A stretch of DNA of 64,000 nt, taken from WTFY01 sp026713925 (GTDB lineage: Bacteria; Pseudomonadota; Gammaproteobacteria; UBA4575). The position numbers were made by a program, and so were the translations under genes. Of this stretch, positions 1 through 9,366 are shown piece by piece. The stretch is taken from the NCBI GenBank assembly GCA_963662355.1, contig OY759361.1, positions 1,922,001 through 1,986,000 of the forward strand, given 5' to 3'. The notes below the pieces were generated by a model. The model was not told the DNA's origin. It was given only the letters and a program-made list of their open reading frames with translations, and did not search any database. The first letter of the stretch is position 1. Every line of letters starts with the position of its first letter.

Positions 1-60
1 CACATAGCTTCTGACTATCTGGCCAGTTTCCCGGTAATACATTGACTCAGTTACCCTTTG

Positions 61-1008
61 TTATATTCTTTCTATATCACGTTCACCAAAAATCCCTGTG
101 GGGCGTATCAATATAAAAACCAATGCCGTTAAGTACGCCCACCAGTGCTCAATTCCCTGACCACCAAACACATCGGCAAAAAAGATCTCGCCAATTTTCT
201 CACTGGCTCCAATAATCAAACCGCCAACAAGGCATCCTGGAATCGATGTTAAGCCACCGATCAAAATTACCGGTAAGCCCTTCAAAACAGCCCATGTCAG
301 TGTAAAGGAAACACTTAATCGGTCCGCCCAAATGAGGCCAGCAATAAAGCAAATTATGCCAGTTACAGCCCAGACAATAGCCCAGATCTTAGCCAGTGGA
401 ATGCCCACTGCCTGTGATGCCATGTGATCATCTGACACGGCCCGTAACGAAAGACCTGTACGCGTGTACTGAAAAAACAAATAGAGACCTACTACCATGC
501 CCAAGGCAACAGCAGCTGCAAAACCATCAAATTTACTTACCAATATATCTAGCCAAGGGATAACTTCAGAAACGAATACAGGGTCAGTGGGGATGCCCAG
601 TTCAACACCGTGGACAGCTGAATCCCAAGTACCCTGCGCCAGACCCTCCAGAAAATAGTTCACACCTACTGTCGCCATAAACAGTGACAGCAAATTCTGG
701 TTTGCCAACGGGCGCATAACGGTACGTTCAATGATGAGCCCAATGATCACCATCACAACACATGTGATGGCAAATGCTACCCAAAAGTTTACCTGCCGCT
801 CAGTAAGACTGACAAAAGTTAATGCAGCAAATAAGAGCATAGTGCCCTGTGCAAAATTGAATACGCCGGATGATTTGTAGACCAGCACAAATCCAATTGC
901 CACCAGGGAGTACATAATTCCGGATAGCATGCCTCCCACAAACACTTCAAGCCCAAATAAGGAGAACAGGTCTGCAAATGCTGTGACCAGCGAAGCTAAG
1001 ATTTCCAC
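61..1008 (-). CDS. Branched-chain amino acid-type ABC transporter permease (LivH family)
   Basis: A 315-residue inner-membrane permease of the LivH family, one half of the membrane channel of a branched-chain amino acid-type ABC importer. About eight hydrophobic segments are visible, and the family-typical N-terminal GxxYSLVAIGFVLVYKSSGV region lies near residues 30-48, followed by FNFAQG. The start is GTG. The ATPase gene lies 29 bases upstream on the same strand, and a LivM partner would be expected beyond the left edge. The substrate cannot be read from sequence: this family also imports aromatic acids, urea and dicarboxylates. The neighbouring acyl-CoA synthetase makes an organic acid more likely than an amino acid (inference). 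Confidence 0.9.
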   Translation of the reverse strand: MEILASLVTAFADLFSLFGLEVFVGGMLSGIMYSLVAIGFVLVYKSSGVFNFAQGTMLLFAALTFVSLTERQVNFWVAFAITCVVMVIIGLIIERTVMRPLANQNLLSLFMATVGVNYFLEGLAQGTWDSAVHGVELGIPTDPVFVSEVIPWLDILVSKFDGFAAAVALGMVVGLYLFFQYTRTGLSLRAVSDDHMASQAVGIPLAKIWAIVWAVTGIICFIAGLIWADRLSVSFTLTWAVLKGLPVILIGGLTSIPGCLVGGLIIGASEKIGEIFFADVFGGQGIEHWWAYLTALVFILIRPTGIFGERDIERI

Positions 1009-1037
1009 TCGATTGCCCCCTCCCCTATGCCTGAATA

Positions 1038-1832
1038 TTAATTATCGTGACTGACGCCTAGGTAAGCATCAATTACATCTTTATTATTTTTAATTTCATT
1101 GGGCGTACCATCGCCAATTTTTTTGCCATAATCCATCACTACCACATGATCGGAAATATCCATCACGACTCCCATATCATGCTCGATCAAAACTATCGTA
1201 GTACCACGGTTGCGATTGATTTCCTGTATGAAGCATGCCATATCCAATTTTTCATCCAGATTCATCCCGGCAATAGGTTCGTCCAATAGTAGCATTTTTG
1301 GTTCTGCGGCCAAAGCTCGACCAAGCTCCACGCGCTTTTGTAGCCCATAAGATAATGAAGATACGTGGACTTTCCGAATCGACTGAAGACCCAAAAATTC
1401 AATGATTTCCTCAACCGCTTCACGATGCTCAAGTTCCTCACGCCGACTACGGCCAACCCCCAAGGCATTTTCGATGAACGTCGATTTCATCATCAGGTTT
1501 CGACCTGTCATGATGTTCTCAACTGTCGTCATTCCAGAAAACAGCGCAATGTTTTGGAAAGTTCGCCCAATTCCCATGACAGCTGCCGAGTGTGGTTTCA
1601 TCTTGGCAAACTTTTTCCCTTCATAGGTAATGGCCCCTTGTTGCGGAGTGTACACACCATTGATCACATTCAGCATCGAACTCTTTCCTGCGCCATTCGG
1701 ACCGATCACAGCACAGATTTCACCTTTGTAGACAGTAAAGCTTATATCTGTAATTGCTTTTGCACCCCCGAAGGACAGATCAATTCCCTCTATCACCATA
1801 TGAGGTACTTTTCCGTTTGCTCCATTTGCCAC
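1038..1832 (-). CDS. Branched-chain amino acid-type ABC transporter ATP-binding protein (LivG family)
   Basis: A 264-residue cytoplasmic ABC ATPase that powers the neighbouring LivH-type permease. The Walker A motif GPNGAGKSS, the signature region LSYGLQKRVELGRAL, the Walker B LLLDEP followed by IAGMN, and the switch histidine in LIEHD are all present in order, so it should be active. Length and the GIGRTFQN segment are typical of LivG. It starts at a GTG just downstream of the acyl-CoA synthetase stop (12-base gap), which indicates one transcript: synthetase, ATPase, permease. The later ATG at residue 12 (MVIEG) is a possible alternative start. Confidence 0.92.
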   Translation of the reverse strand: MANGANGKVPHMVIEGIDLSFGGAKAITDISFTVYKGEICAVIGPNGAGKSSMLNVINGVYTPQQGAITYEGKKFAKMKPHSAAVMGIGRTFQNIALFSGMTTVENIMTGRNLMMKSTFIENALGVGRSRREELEHREAVEEIIEFLGLQSIRKVHVSSLSYGLQKRVELGRALAAEPKMLLLDEPIAGMNLDEKLDMACFIQEINRNRGTTIVLIEHDMGVVMDISDHVVVMDYGKKIGDGTPNEIKNNKDVIDAYLGVSHDN

Positions 1833-1844
1833 CGTTACTACCTC

Positions 1845-3731
1845 TTATGCCGATTTCAACTTTATTCTTGCAAGTATCTCGCCACTTGTAGCATCCGTGA
1901 CTTCATAGGCCTTTTGCGATGAATATAACGAATCCACCAGTGCCTTGTGTCTACCCATAACAACATCTCGCCTGATTTTCCTTGAACGGGTAATTTCCCC
2001 AGCCTCCACATTAAACTCTCTATGCATAATCAGATATCGTTTTATCGGAGGACAAGACTTACCTTCTATTTGTTCAATATGTGAATTGACATCACTTACC
2101 GTTTTACTGACCAGGTCATACACTTCATCTTTGGTTGCCAAATCCCGGTAACCAGTAAAACGTATGTTATTAGCCTCAGCCCAGCTTCCTACTGTATCAC
2201 CGTCGATCACCAGAAATGCAGCAATCGAGTCCTTAGCTTCTCCCACAGCTATAGCATCCTTGATATACGGAGATGATTTCAAAGCATTTTCTACTAGCTG
2301 TGGTGCAAACGTTTCACCACTGCTGAACTTGCCTAATGCATCCACACGACCCGTAATTCTTATGCCACCCTGTTCATCAATTTCACCTAAATCACCTGTA
2401 TGCACCCAGCCTTCTGCATCTTTAGCAGCAGCAGTAGCATTAGGATGCCCATAATATTCCTTGAAAGAATTTACCCCCCGAAATGCAATTTCTCCATCAT
2501 CGAGCAGCTTGACCTCTACACCGGGTAGCGGTGAGCCCATAATGAATTCACCACTGGGGCTGTTTATCTGAGCTGGTCCCTGGATACAGATAAACCCGGC
2601 ACTTTCGGCAGTTCCATACGCCTTCTTCAGGTGCAAACCGATACTGCGATAAAAATTGAACACCTCACTGCTCATAATGTCGCCACCAGTAAATGCCTTG
2701 CGCAATTTGGATAGCCCATAAACATTTTTGAGCGGTGCAAACATCAGTATGTTTCCCAGCTTAAATTTAAAGTTGTCTATCCCACTTATCTCGCCGGTTT
2801 CAAGAAACTTTTCCCTGTTTGCACGCGCGACACCAAACCACATACGAAACACCCTTGTACTGGACCGTTGGGATCTGGCGATAATTTCAGCATACAATTG
2901 CTTGTAAAAGTGGGGAGGGGCATAAAGAATTGTCGGACCAATCTCACGCAAATCATTCATGCATGTTTCATTACTTTCTGGGCAATTTACCGTGAAACCT
3001 TTTAACAGCCACAATGTATAGGTAAACAACAGACTTGCCGCATAGGATATGGGCATGAATGCGAGAACCACCTCGGTCTCTCGAATTCTTTCCTGTTCAA
3101 CAACAGCCTTACCCGTAATTATCATACTTCCGTGAGTATGTACTGCTCCACGTTCTTCACCTGATGTGCCCGATGTATAAAGTACAAAAGCTTCCGAATC
3201 CTGTGTAACTTTGCTAGTTATGTCTTCAAAAAACCCAGGGTGCTCGGCCCCGAATTTTTTCCCTGCCTCCTGCAATTCCTCGAAGCTGCTCAAATGGCTA
3301 TGGTCATAATCCTGCATGCCACGGCCATCGTGATAGATAAGCTCCCCAAGATTCTTGCATCGGTCGATTACGTTATACAGTGCATCAACCTGCTGCTGAT
3401 CCTGAACAACAGCAACTTTTGCCTCGCAGTTGTTGAGGGTGGACACTAGCTCTTCAGTGTTGGAATCTGGATGGACCGGTACCGGCACCGCGCCCAAACA
3501 CTGCACAGCAACCATTGCCAAATAGAGCTCAGGAATGTTGTTTCCGATAATGGCAACTTTTTCTCCTGACTCAAGACCCTTGGACGCCAAACCATATACA
3601 CAGTTCTCGACTATGGAACTCGTATCATCCCATGTCCAACTGTGCCACAATCCGAGTCGTTTGACGCGGATGGCTGGGTCCGCATTGCGTGTCCTGACTA
3701 GTTGTTGAAAAAGACTTGGGAATGTATCCAT
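1845..3731 (-). CDS. AMP-dependent long-chain acyl-CoA synthetase
   Basis: A 628-residue member of the adenylate-forming ANL family that activates a carboxylic acid to its acyl-CoA through an acyl-adenylate. The P-loop-like motif YTSGTSGEERGA (about residues 186-197) has Arg in place of the usual Lys. The YGTAES motif and the TGDLGEID segment around the hinge are present, and a C-terminal SRKIRR carries the candidate catalytic Lys. Length and overall form match the long-chain FadD15-like branch. It is the first gene of the transport cluster, so imported acid could be activated directly on entry (inference). An ATG start is clear. The substrate is unknown. Confidence 0.88.
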   Translation of the reverse strand: MDTFPSLFQQLVRTRNADPAIRVKRLGLWHSWTWDDTSSIVENCVYGLASKGLESGEKVAIIGNNIPELYLAMVAVQCLGAVPVPVHPDSNTEELVSTLNNCEAKVAVVQDQQQVDALYNVIDRCKNLGELIYHDGRGMQDYDHSHLSSFEELQEAGKKFGAEHPGFFEDITSKVTQDSEAFVLYTSGTSGEERGAVHTHGSMIITGKAVVEQERIRETEVVLAFMPISYAASLLFTYTLWLLKGFTVNCPESNETCMNDLREIGPTILYAPPHFYKQLYAEIIARSQRSSTRVFRMWFGVARANREKFLETGEISGIDNFKFKLGNILMFAPLKNVYGLSKLRKAFTGGDIMSSEVFNFYRSIGLHLKKAYGTAESAGFICIQGPAQINSPSGEFIMGSPLPGVEVKLLDDGEIAFRGVNSFKEYYGHPNATAAAKDAEGWVHTGDLGEIDEQGGIRITGRVDALGKFSSGETFAPQLVENALKSSPYIKDAIAVGEAKDSIAAFLVIDGDTVGSWAEANNIRFTGYRDLATKDEVYDLVSKTVSDVNSHIEQIEGKSCPPIKRYLIMHREFNVEAGEITRSRKIRRDVVMGRHKALVDSLYSSQKAYEVTDATSGEILARIKLKSA

Positions 3732-3872
3732 GAAAGACCTACGCCCCTATTCTATGGGCTGAGCGCTGTAACCATACCTGTAGTTGTTCTTTGCGCTGTT
3801 CTAACTTCCAAATTGTCAAGATTTGGGGCTCCTCATTAGCAACTCTGTCGGTTCCACTTTGTTGTATTGATT

Positions 3873-4163
3873 CTAGCAAATTTTGCCTGCATTACAGATT
3901 ACTATCGTGTCTGCGTGGCAGTAGTTATTTTTAAAATTACTCAACTTGCTTATATGGTATCCAACAGTGTGTAAACTTACACTAGCAAACCGATGCTTTG
4001 CAAGCATTTGTGCAAGCTGTTTGCGATTTGTACCTGAAATATCCATATGTGTGAATGCTAAATCCTTTACTATCCTTCTGTAATTTATGCTCCAAGAACA
4101 CATTCCACACATCCAAACTTGCTGCTCAGCAAGACTGAACAATTCATCTAAATAGTCTGTCAA
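3873..4163 (-). CDS. Doubtful 96-residue hypothetical protein
   Basis: The 489-base gap between the acyl-CoA synthetase and tadA holds this single open frame with a TTG start and no clear ribosome-binding site. The product has a CxxC pair near residues 19-22 and a basic central part (RKQLAQML, then HTVGYHISKL) that could form a helix-turn-helix, but I recognise no family. It may be real or may be chance. The rest of the gap shows no RNA gene or repeat. Confidence 0.25.
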   Translation of the reverse strand: MTDYLDELFSLAEQQVWMCGMCSWSINYRRIVKDLAFTHMDISGTNRKQLAQMLAKHRFASVSLHTVGYHISKLSNFKNNYCHADTIVICNAGKIC

Positions 4164-4220
4164 GATCTATATTTACTGAATCTAATAATGACGTTTAACT
4201 TATTGGAATAGTTATATATT

Positions 4221-4676
4221 CTATTGTTTTCGACGCAATCGGAAAAACTTCTTCAGCAGTGTTCCACATTCTTGCTCCATAACACCGCCTGTAAGCTCAA
4301 CTGAATGGTTATGCCTTTGATCTGCTATCAGGTTGAACACTGACCCGGCAGCTCCTGACCTGGGGTCACGGGCACCAAATACCAGCCGTTTGATTCTTGC
4401 ATGCAATATGGCTCCCACGCACATTACGCAAGGCTCCAGAGTTACAAACAAAGTAGTATCAGTCAGTCGATAATTCTGCAAGGAATGTGCTGCAACACGC
4501 ATGGCAATGATTTCTGCATGTGCACTCGGATCATTTGCGAGTATTGACTTATTGTGGCCCTTGCCGATGACTTTTCCTTCACGAACAATAACTGCTCCTA
4601 CTGGCACCTCCTGATGTGCCTCAGCATGCTGTGCCTGAATAAAGGCTTCATGCATCCAGTGTTCGTCTTCTGTCAA
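4221..4676 (-). CDS. tadA: tRNA-specific adenosine deaminase TadA
   Basis: A 151-residue cytidine/deoxycytidylate deaminase-fold enzyme that converts A34 to inosine in the wobble position of tRNA-Arg(ACG), an essential step for decoding CGN codons. The zinc and catalytic motif HAEI and the second zinc motif PCVMC are both present, with the TadA-typical VPVGAV upstream. The TTG start is chosen because the reading TEDEHWM matches the conserved N-terminus of the family; an ATG seven codons later is the alternative. It lies 27 bases after guaA on the same strand, so it is likely the last gene of a guaB-guaA-tadA operon, an order seen in other gammaproteobacteria. Confidence 0.93.
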   Translation of the reverse strand: MTEDEHWMHEAFIQAQHAEAHQEVPVGAVIVREGKVIGKGHNKSILANDPSAHAEIIAMRVAAHSLQNYRLTDTTLFVTLEPCVMCVGAILHARIKRLVFGARDPRSGAAGSVFNLIADQRHNHSVELTGGVMEQECGTLLKKFFRLRRKQ

Positions 4677-4703
4677 GAAAAACCCAGCTTATAGGTGGTA
4701 CGC

Positions 4704-6278
4704 CTATTCCCACTCGATTGTAGCAGGAGGCTTTCCAGATATATCGTAGGTAACCCTGGAGATTCCACTGACTTCATTAATGATGCGCCGGGAGACACGG
4801 TCAAGAAACTCATAGGGAAGCCGTGCCCAACGTGCAGTCATGAAATCAGTCGTTTCAACTGCGCGCAGTGCAACGACATTTTCATATTTTCTACCATCCC
4901 CCATAACTCCCACAGACTTTACAGGCAGCAATACAGCAAAGGCCTGTGAAACCTGATCGTATAAGGAATGCTCCCTGAGTTCAGTAATGAAGATGTCATC
5001 TGCCAGTCGCAGCAGGTCTGCATATTCCTCGTTAACCTTGCCCAAAATACGAACGCCAAGACCCGGTCCTGGAAAAGGATGCCGAGAGACGATTTCGCGG
5101 GGCAATCCAAGCTCTAGACCAATTTTTCGAACTTCGTCCTTGAACAACTCCTTCAGGGGCTCAATAAGCTTCAATTCCATATTTTTTGGCAGTCCTGCAA
5201 CATTGTGATGTGATTTGATCAAATGAGCTTTACCTGTCGCGGCTCCTGCTGATTCAATAATGTCTGGATAGATTGTCCCCTGCGCCAACCACTTGACATT
5301 ACTAAGTTTTTTCGCTTCAGCTTCAAAAGTTCTGATGAAAAGACTTCCAATAACGGCACGTTTCTGCTCAGGGTCTGCGACACTCTTGAGTGCATCAAAA
5401 TACTGTTGCCCGGCATTTACACGAATAACTTTTACTCCCAGGTGCCGGGCAAAAGTCTGCATGACGTGATCACCCTCATTCAGGCGCAATAGACCAGTAT
5501 CAACAAAAATGCAAGTCAGTTGGTCGCCAATAGCTTGATGCAACAGTACTGCGACAACAGATGAATCCACACCCCCCGACAATGCAAGTAATACTTTGTC
5601 CGTGCCTACCTGCTGCCGAATCCGTTCGATGTATTCCCGGATGACATTTGTAGTAGTCCAGCCCTTACCACAACCACAAATCCTGTTTACAAAACGCTCA
5701 AGAATTTGTTTGCCTTGTTTGGTGTGTGTAACCTCAGGATGAAACTGTAAACCGAACAGTTTCCTTTTTTCATCAGCAATGGCTGCAATAGGTGAACTCT
5801 CAGTACTGCCAATCACCCTAAATCCATCAGGCAGTTTTACTACCTGGTCACCATGTGACATCCAGACATCCAGAATGTGGGCACCATTTTTCATCCTGTC
5901 GTCACAAATACCGTCCAGTAATTTGGAATTCGATTCCATTTTTACCTGGGCATAACCAAATTCCCTTTGATCTGAAACCTCAACCTCGCCTCCCATTTGT
6001 TTGGCCATGGCGTGCATACCATAACAAATGCCCAATACCGGAACTTTTTGACTGAATACCGGCGCAATCTCACTGAATGCATCATTTGCGGCAACCGATT
6101 CTGGGCCACCTGATAACACTATGCCTTTTGGACTGAATGCCTTAATCATTTCTATTGAGACATCACAAGAGTATATTTCGCAATACGTACCAATTTCACG
6201 TATGCGTCTAGCAATGAGTTGCGTGTATTGTGACCCGAAATCCAGGATCAAAATCCTGTCTACCTGAATATTAGTCAT
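4704..6278 (-). CDS. guaA: GMP synthase (glutamine-hydrolysing)
   Basis: A 524-residue enzyme that aminates XMP to GMP using glutamine and ATP, the last step of de novo guanine nucleotide synthesis. It has an N-terminal class I amidotransferase domain (nucleophile in GICYG near residue 85, with the HPE of the triad in FHPEVTHT), the ATP pyrophosphatase P-loop SGGVDSSV, and the C-terminal dimerisation domain ending PPATIEWE as in all GuaA. I place the start at the ATG at 6278 because the family begins a few residues before RILILDFGSQYTQL; an in-frame TTG four codons upstream is less likely. It is co-transcribed with guaB, 49 bases upstream. Confidence 0.97.
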   Translation of the reverse strand: MTNIQVDRILILDFGSQYTQLIARRIREIGTYCEIYSCDVSIEMIKAFSPKGIVLSGGPESVAANDAFSEIAPVFSQKVPVLGICYGMHAMAKQMGGEVEVSDQREFGYAQVKMESNSKLLDGICDDRMKNGAHILDVWMSHGDQVVKLPDGFRVIGSTESSPIAAIADEKRKLFGLQFHPEVTHTKQGKQILERFVNRICGCGKGWTTTNVIREYIERIRQQVGTDKVLLALSGGVDSSVVAVLLHQAIGDQLTCIFVDTGLLRLNEGDHVMQTFARHLGVKVIRVNAGQQYFDALKSVADPEQKRAVIGSLFIRTFEAEAKKLSNVKWLAQGTIYPDIIESAGAATGKAHLIKSHHNVAGLPKNMELKLIEPLKELFKDEVRKIGLELGLPREIVSRHPFPGPGLGVRILGKVNEEYADLLRLADDIFITELREHSLYDQVSQAFAVLLPVKSVGVMGDGRKYENVVALRAVETTDFMTARWARLPYEFLDRVSRRIINEVSGISRVTYDISGKPPATIEWE

Positions 6279-6327
6279 TAATAGGTCCAAAAAAAGAGGC
6301 AGGCGTATAGGTCAGCATTCAGACTCG

Positions 6328-7785
6328 CTAGTCAAGGTGATAGTTAGGTGCTTCTTTGGTAATAGTTACATCATGAACATGGCTCTCACGCATCCCTGCT
6401 GATGAAATCCTTACAAACTCTGGCCTGACGCGCATTTCTCCGATATTTGCACACCCTACGTAACCCATGCTGGAACGCAAACCACCTATCAGCTGCTGGA
6501 TGATGGTGACCACAGTACCCCTGTATGGCACTCGACCCTCGATCCCTTCAGGAACATATTTTCCTTTAAGAGTATCTTCATTCTGGAAATAACGATCACC
6601 TGAACCCATTTGCATTGCAGACAAGGAACCCATTCCACGATAGGCTTTATAAGAGCGTCCCTGATAGAGTTCAACCTCACCTGGCGCCTCTTTGGTGCCT
6701 GCAAACAGGCCTCCAATCATGACAGCATTGGCTCCCACTGCAATCGCTTTGGCAACATCACCTGAATAACGTATCCCTCCATCTGCAATGATGGGAACTT
6801 CAGATTTGATGGCCTTATGAACATTATCCACCGCACTGATTTGAGGCACACCCACACCTGCTACGATCCTAGTTGTACATATTGAGCCCGGGCCAATGCC
6901 TACTTTTACGGCATCTGCACCAGCCTGGACCAGATGTTTTGCCGCTTCACCGGTTGCAATATTACCACCTACGACCTGGACTCCCGGGTATGTTTTCTTT
7001 ACCCAGCGTACACGGTCGAATACTGCCTGTGAATGCCCGTGAGCAGTATCAACTACGATCATATCTACACCCGCTTGTACCAGCCCATCGACTCGCTCCT
7101 CAGTGTCGGGCCCAACACCCACTGCTGCGCCCACCAGTAACCTCCCTTCTTCATCCTTGCATGCATGAGGATAATCTGTCGACTTTTGGATGTCCTTGAC
7201 CGTTATTAGCCCTCGCAATTCAAAATCATCATTTACTACCAACACTTTTTCTATACGATGCTGATGCAACAAAGCCTGAATTTCATCTTTTCCTGCACCT
7301 TCCTTGACAGTAACTAAATGTTTTTGCGTGGTCATGATTTTAGAAACAGGTTCTTCCTTTCGGGTTTCAAATCGGAGGTCGCGGCTGGTAACAATGCCGA
7401 CTAGCGACTCACCTTCCACTACGGGAACTCCTGAGATATTTTTCTCTCGGGTCAATTCCAGCACCTCCCCAATACTGCTGGTCGGGTCCACACATATTGG
7501 ATCCTTGATGACGCCACTTTCGAATTTTTTGACCAGACGGACTTCGTCAGCTTGGTTTACGATTGGCATATTTTTGTGAATCACACCAAGCCCGCCTTCC
7601 TGTGCAATGGAAATTGCCAAACGGGCTTCTGTCACAGTATCCATGGCAGAAGAAAGCAATGGGATATTTAGGGTGATTTTGCGGGTTAGCTGCGTTGTGA
7701 GATCCACATCTCGCGGTAACACGCTGGAGTGGGCCGGGACTAGAGATACATCATCAAACGTTAGAGCATCATATTTTATTTGCAT
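6328..7785 (-). CDS. guaB: IMP dehydrogenase
   Basis: A 485-residue NAD-dependent enzyme that oxidises IMP to XMP, the committed step to GMP. The N-terminal TFDDVSLVPAHS, two CBS domains in the middle (about residues 95-205), the catalytic loop GIGPGSICTTR and the flap region YRGMGS are all present at usual spacing. The start at 7785 gives the family-typical MQIKYDALTFDD; a longer open frame upstream runs through the promoter and is not coding. It is the first gene of guaBA-tadA and is divergent from xseA, as in Escherichia coli. Confidence 0.97.
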   Translation of the reverse strand: MQIKYDALTFDDVSLVPAHSSVLPRDVDLTTQLTRKITLNIPLLSSAMDTVTEARLAISIAQEGGLGVIHKNMPIVNQADEVRLVKKFESGVIKDPICVDPTSSIGEVLELTREKNISGVPVVEGESLVGIVTSRDLRFETRKEEPVSKIMTTQKHLVTVKEGAGKDEIQALLHQHRIEKVLVVNDDFELRGLITVKDIQKSTDYPHACKDEEGRLLVGAAVGVGPDTEERVDGLVQAGVDMIVVDTAHGHSQAVFDRVRWVKKTYPGVQVVGGNIATGEAAKHLVQAGADAVKVGIGPGSICTTRIVAGVGVPQISAVDNVHKAIKSEVPIIADGGIRYSGDVAKAIAVGANAVMIGGLFAGTKEAPGEVELYQGRSYKAYRGMGSLSAMQMGSGDRYFQNEDTLKGKYVPEGIEGRVPYRGTVVTIIQQLIGGLRSSMGYVGCANIGEMRVRPEFVRISSAGMRESHVHDVTITKEAPNYHLD

Positions 7786-7813
7786 AAGTGGTCCTGTACC
7801 GTACAAGTAGCTT

Positions 7814-7842
7814 ATTATAAGGATTGCACAATTCACGGTAAA
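7814..7842 (-). promoter_or_regulatory. Sigma-70 promoter for guaBA-tadA
   Basis: On the minus strand a perfect TATAAT (7814-7819) is preceded at 17 bases by TTTACC (7837-7842), four of six matches to the -35 consensus. It lies about 29 bases before the guaB ATG. The call rests on pattern and position only. Confidence 0.65.
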
Positions 7843-7897
7843 CTTACTCTGACACAAGGGGATACACCAGCCCCGCTGAACTGTTCAACTTCCCGAT

Positions 7898-9250
7898 ATG
7901 GACCTCCTACATTCTGATTCTGGCCATAAAGAACGTGAGATCTACTCTGTTCAACGGCTCAACCAAGAAGTAAAGCAGTTGTTACAGCAAAGTTTCCCTC
8001 TGATTTGGATAGAAGGAGAACTTTCCAATGTTGCCCAGCCTGCATCAGGGCATGTGTATTTCTCACTCAAGGACGAACATACTCAGGTGCGCAGCGTAAT
8101 GTTTCAGCACGCCAGCAGACTGTTGCCCTTCCAACCTAAAGAAGGAATGTTTGTACTTGTCAGGGCACGAGTCGGACTGTATGAACCCCGCGGTGAATTT
8201 CAGCTCATAGTCGAGCAAATGGAAAAAGCAGGAACTGGAATTTTACAACGCAGATTTGAAGCGTTGAAACGCAAGCTAAACAATGAGGGATTATTCAGTT
8301 CCGTACACAAACAGCCCCTGCCTCCCTTTCCTGCATCACTTTATATTGTAACCTCGGCAACCGGAGCAGCGCTTCGCGATATCCTAAGTGTGCTTGGCAG
8401 ACGGTTTCCCCTGCTTGCCATTCAGGTCTATTCAATCCCTGTACAAGGTGAGGCATCTGCAAATGAAATAGTGGAAGCCCTACAAGTTATTAACCAACGC
8501 AAGGATGGGGATGTGATCATACTCGCTCGTGGTGGCGGCTCTATAGAAGACCTCTGGTCCTTCAACGAAGAATCAGTCGCCCGAGCAATATTTGCGTCCA
8601 AGCTGCCAGTTGTGACAGGTATCGGACATGAGGTGGATTTTACAATTGCAGACTATGTAGCAGACCTGCGTGCACCTACACCATCTGCTGCAGCCGAACT
8701 GGTCGTCCCCCATGCCCGCACAGTCCTTGAAACCCTGAAGCAACACCGCGATTCCGCGAACCATTTGATCCGAAACACTGTAAGCAACCTCCATCAATCC
8801 GTTGACTGGAGATCGCAACAGCTTGAACATTTGCATCCAAAGTTGACTGTACAGAGGAATAAGCAACTTCTCATTGAAATGGCAAGGCGTTTGGAAAGCG
8901 CAACAATGCTTCAGCATTCTCGACTGGATAACAAATTCATCAACTTGTTGTTCCGGTTTGGAAAACTGTCTCCAAAGTCCCATGTACATGAATCCGATAT
9001 CCGGCTCACTCACCTGTATAAGAACCTGAAAAATCTGTTATGCACACAAATGGAACAGCGCAATCAAAAACTGGAGGCTTGGGCACGTTCATTAGATACA
9101 GCAAGCCCTCTCGCTACCCTAAGCCGGGGCTACTCCATTGTGACATTGAAAAACAATGGCCAGATCCTGCGAGAAACCAAACAGGTGTCCCAAAATGAAA
9201 AGATCATGATTCAACTGGCAAAGGGACACCTCAATGCACGAATAGAATGA
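7898..9250 (+). CDS. xseA: Exodeoxyribonuclease VII large subunit
   Basis: A 450-residue large subunit of the single-strand-specific exonuclease VII, active in mismatch repair and removal of damaged DNA. It has an N-terminal OB-fold (IWIEGELSN, HVYFSLKDE), the catalytic core with TSATGAALRDIL, the RGGGSIEDLWSFN block and GIGHEVDFTIAD, then a long coiled-coil region and the conserved C-terminal LSRGYSIV. These are the family's normal features and length. It is divergent from guaB. The small subunit xseB is not in the window. Confidence 0.96.
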   Translation: MDLLHSDSGHKEREIYSVQRLNQEVKQLLQQSFPLIWIEGELSNVAQPASGHVYFSLKDEHTQVRSVMFQHASRLLPFQPKEGMFVLVRARVGLYEPRGEFQLIVEQMEKAGTGILQRRFEALKRKLNNEGLFSSVHKQPLPPFPASLYIVTSATGAALRDILSVLGRRFPLLAIQVYSIPVQGEASANEIVEALQVINQRKDGDVIILARGGGSIEDLWSFNEESVARAIFASKLPVVTGIGHEVDFTIADYVADLRAPTPSAAAELVVPHARTVLETLKQHRDSANHLIRNTVSNLHQSVDWRSQQLEHLHPKLTVQRNKQLLIEMARRLESATMLQHSRLDNKFINLLFRFGKLSPKSHVHESDIRLTHLYKNLKNLLCTQMEQRNQKLEAWARSLDTASPLATLSRGYSIVTLKNNGQILRETKQVSQNEKIMIQLAKGHLNARIE

Positions 9251-9311
9251 CGTACCACCCCTAATCAGGATTTTGGTGCACTTTTTGTGACAACCAGATT
9301 ACGATAGGTTC

Positions 9312-9340
9312 TTGCCAGACTGCCCATTATCTGGTATCAA
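9312..9340 (+). promoter_or_regulatory. Sigma-70 promoter for the dksA-like gene
   Basis: TTGCCA (9312-9317, five of six to consensus) and TATCAA (9335-9340, four of six) are separated by exactly 17 bases and end 26 bases before the ATG. Found by reading; no experimental support. Confidence 0.55.
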
Positions 9341-9366
9341 AGCGGCTGATTTGAATTGGGGGTTCC

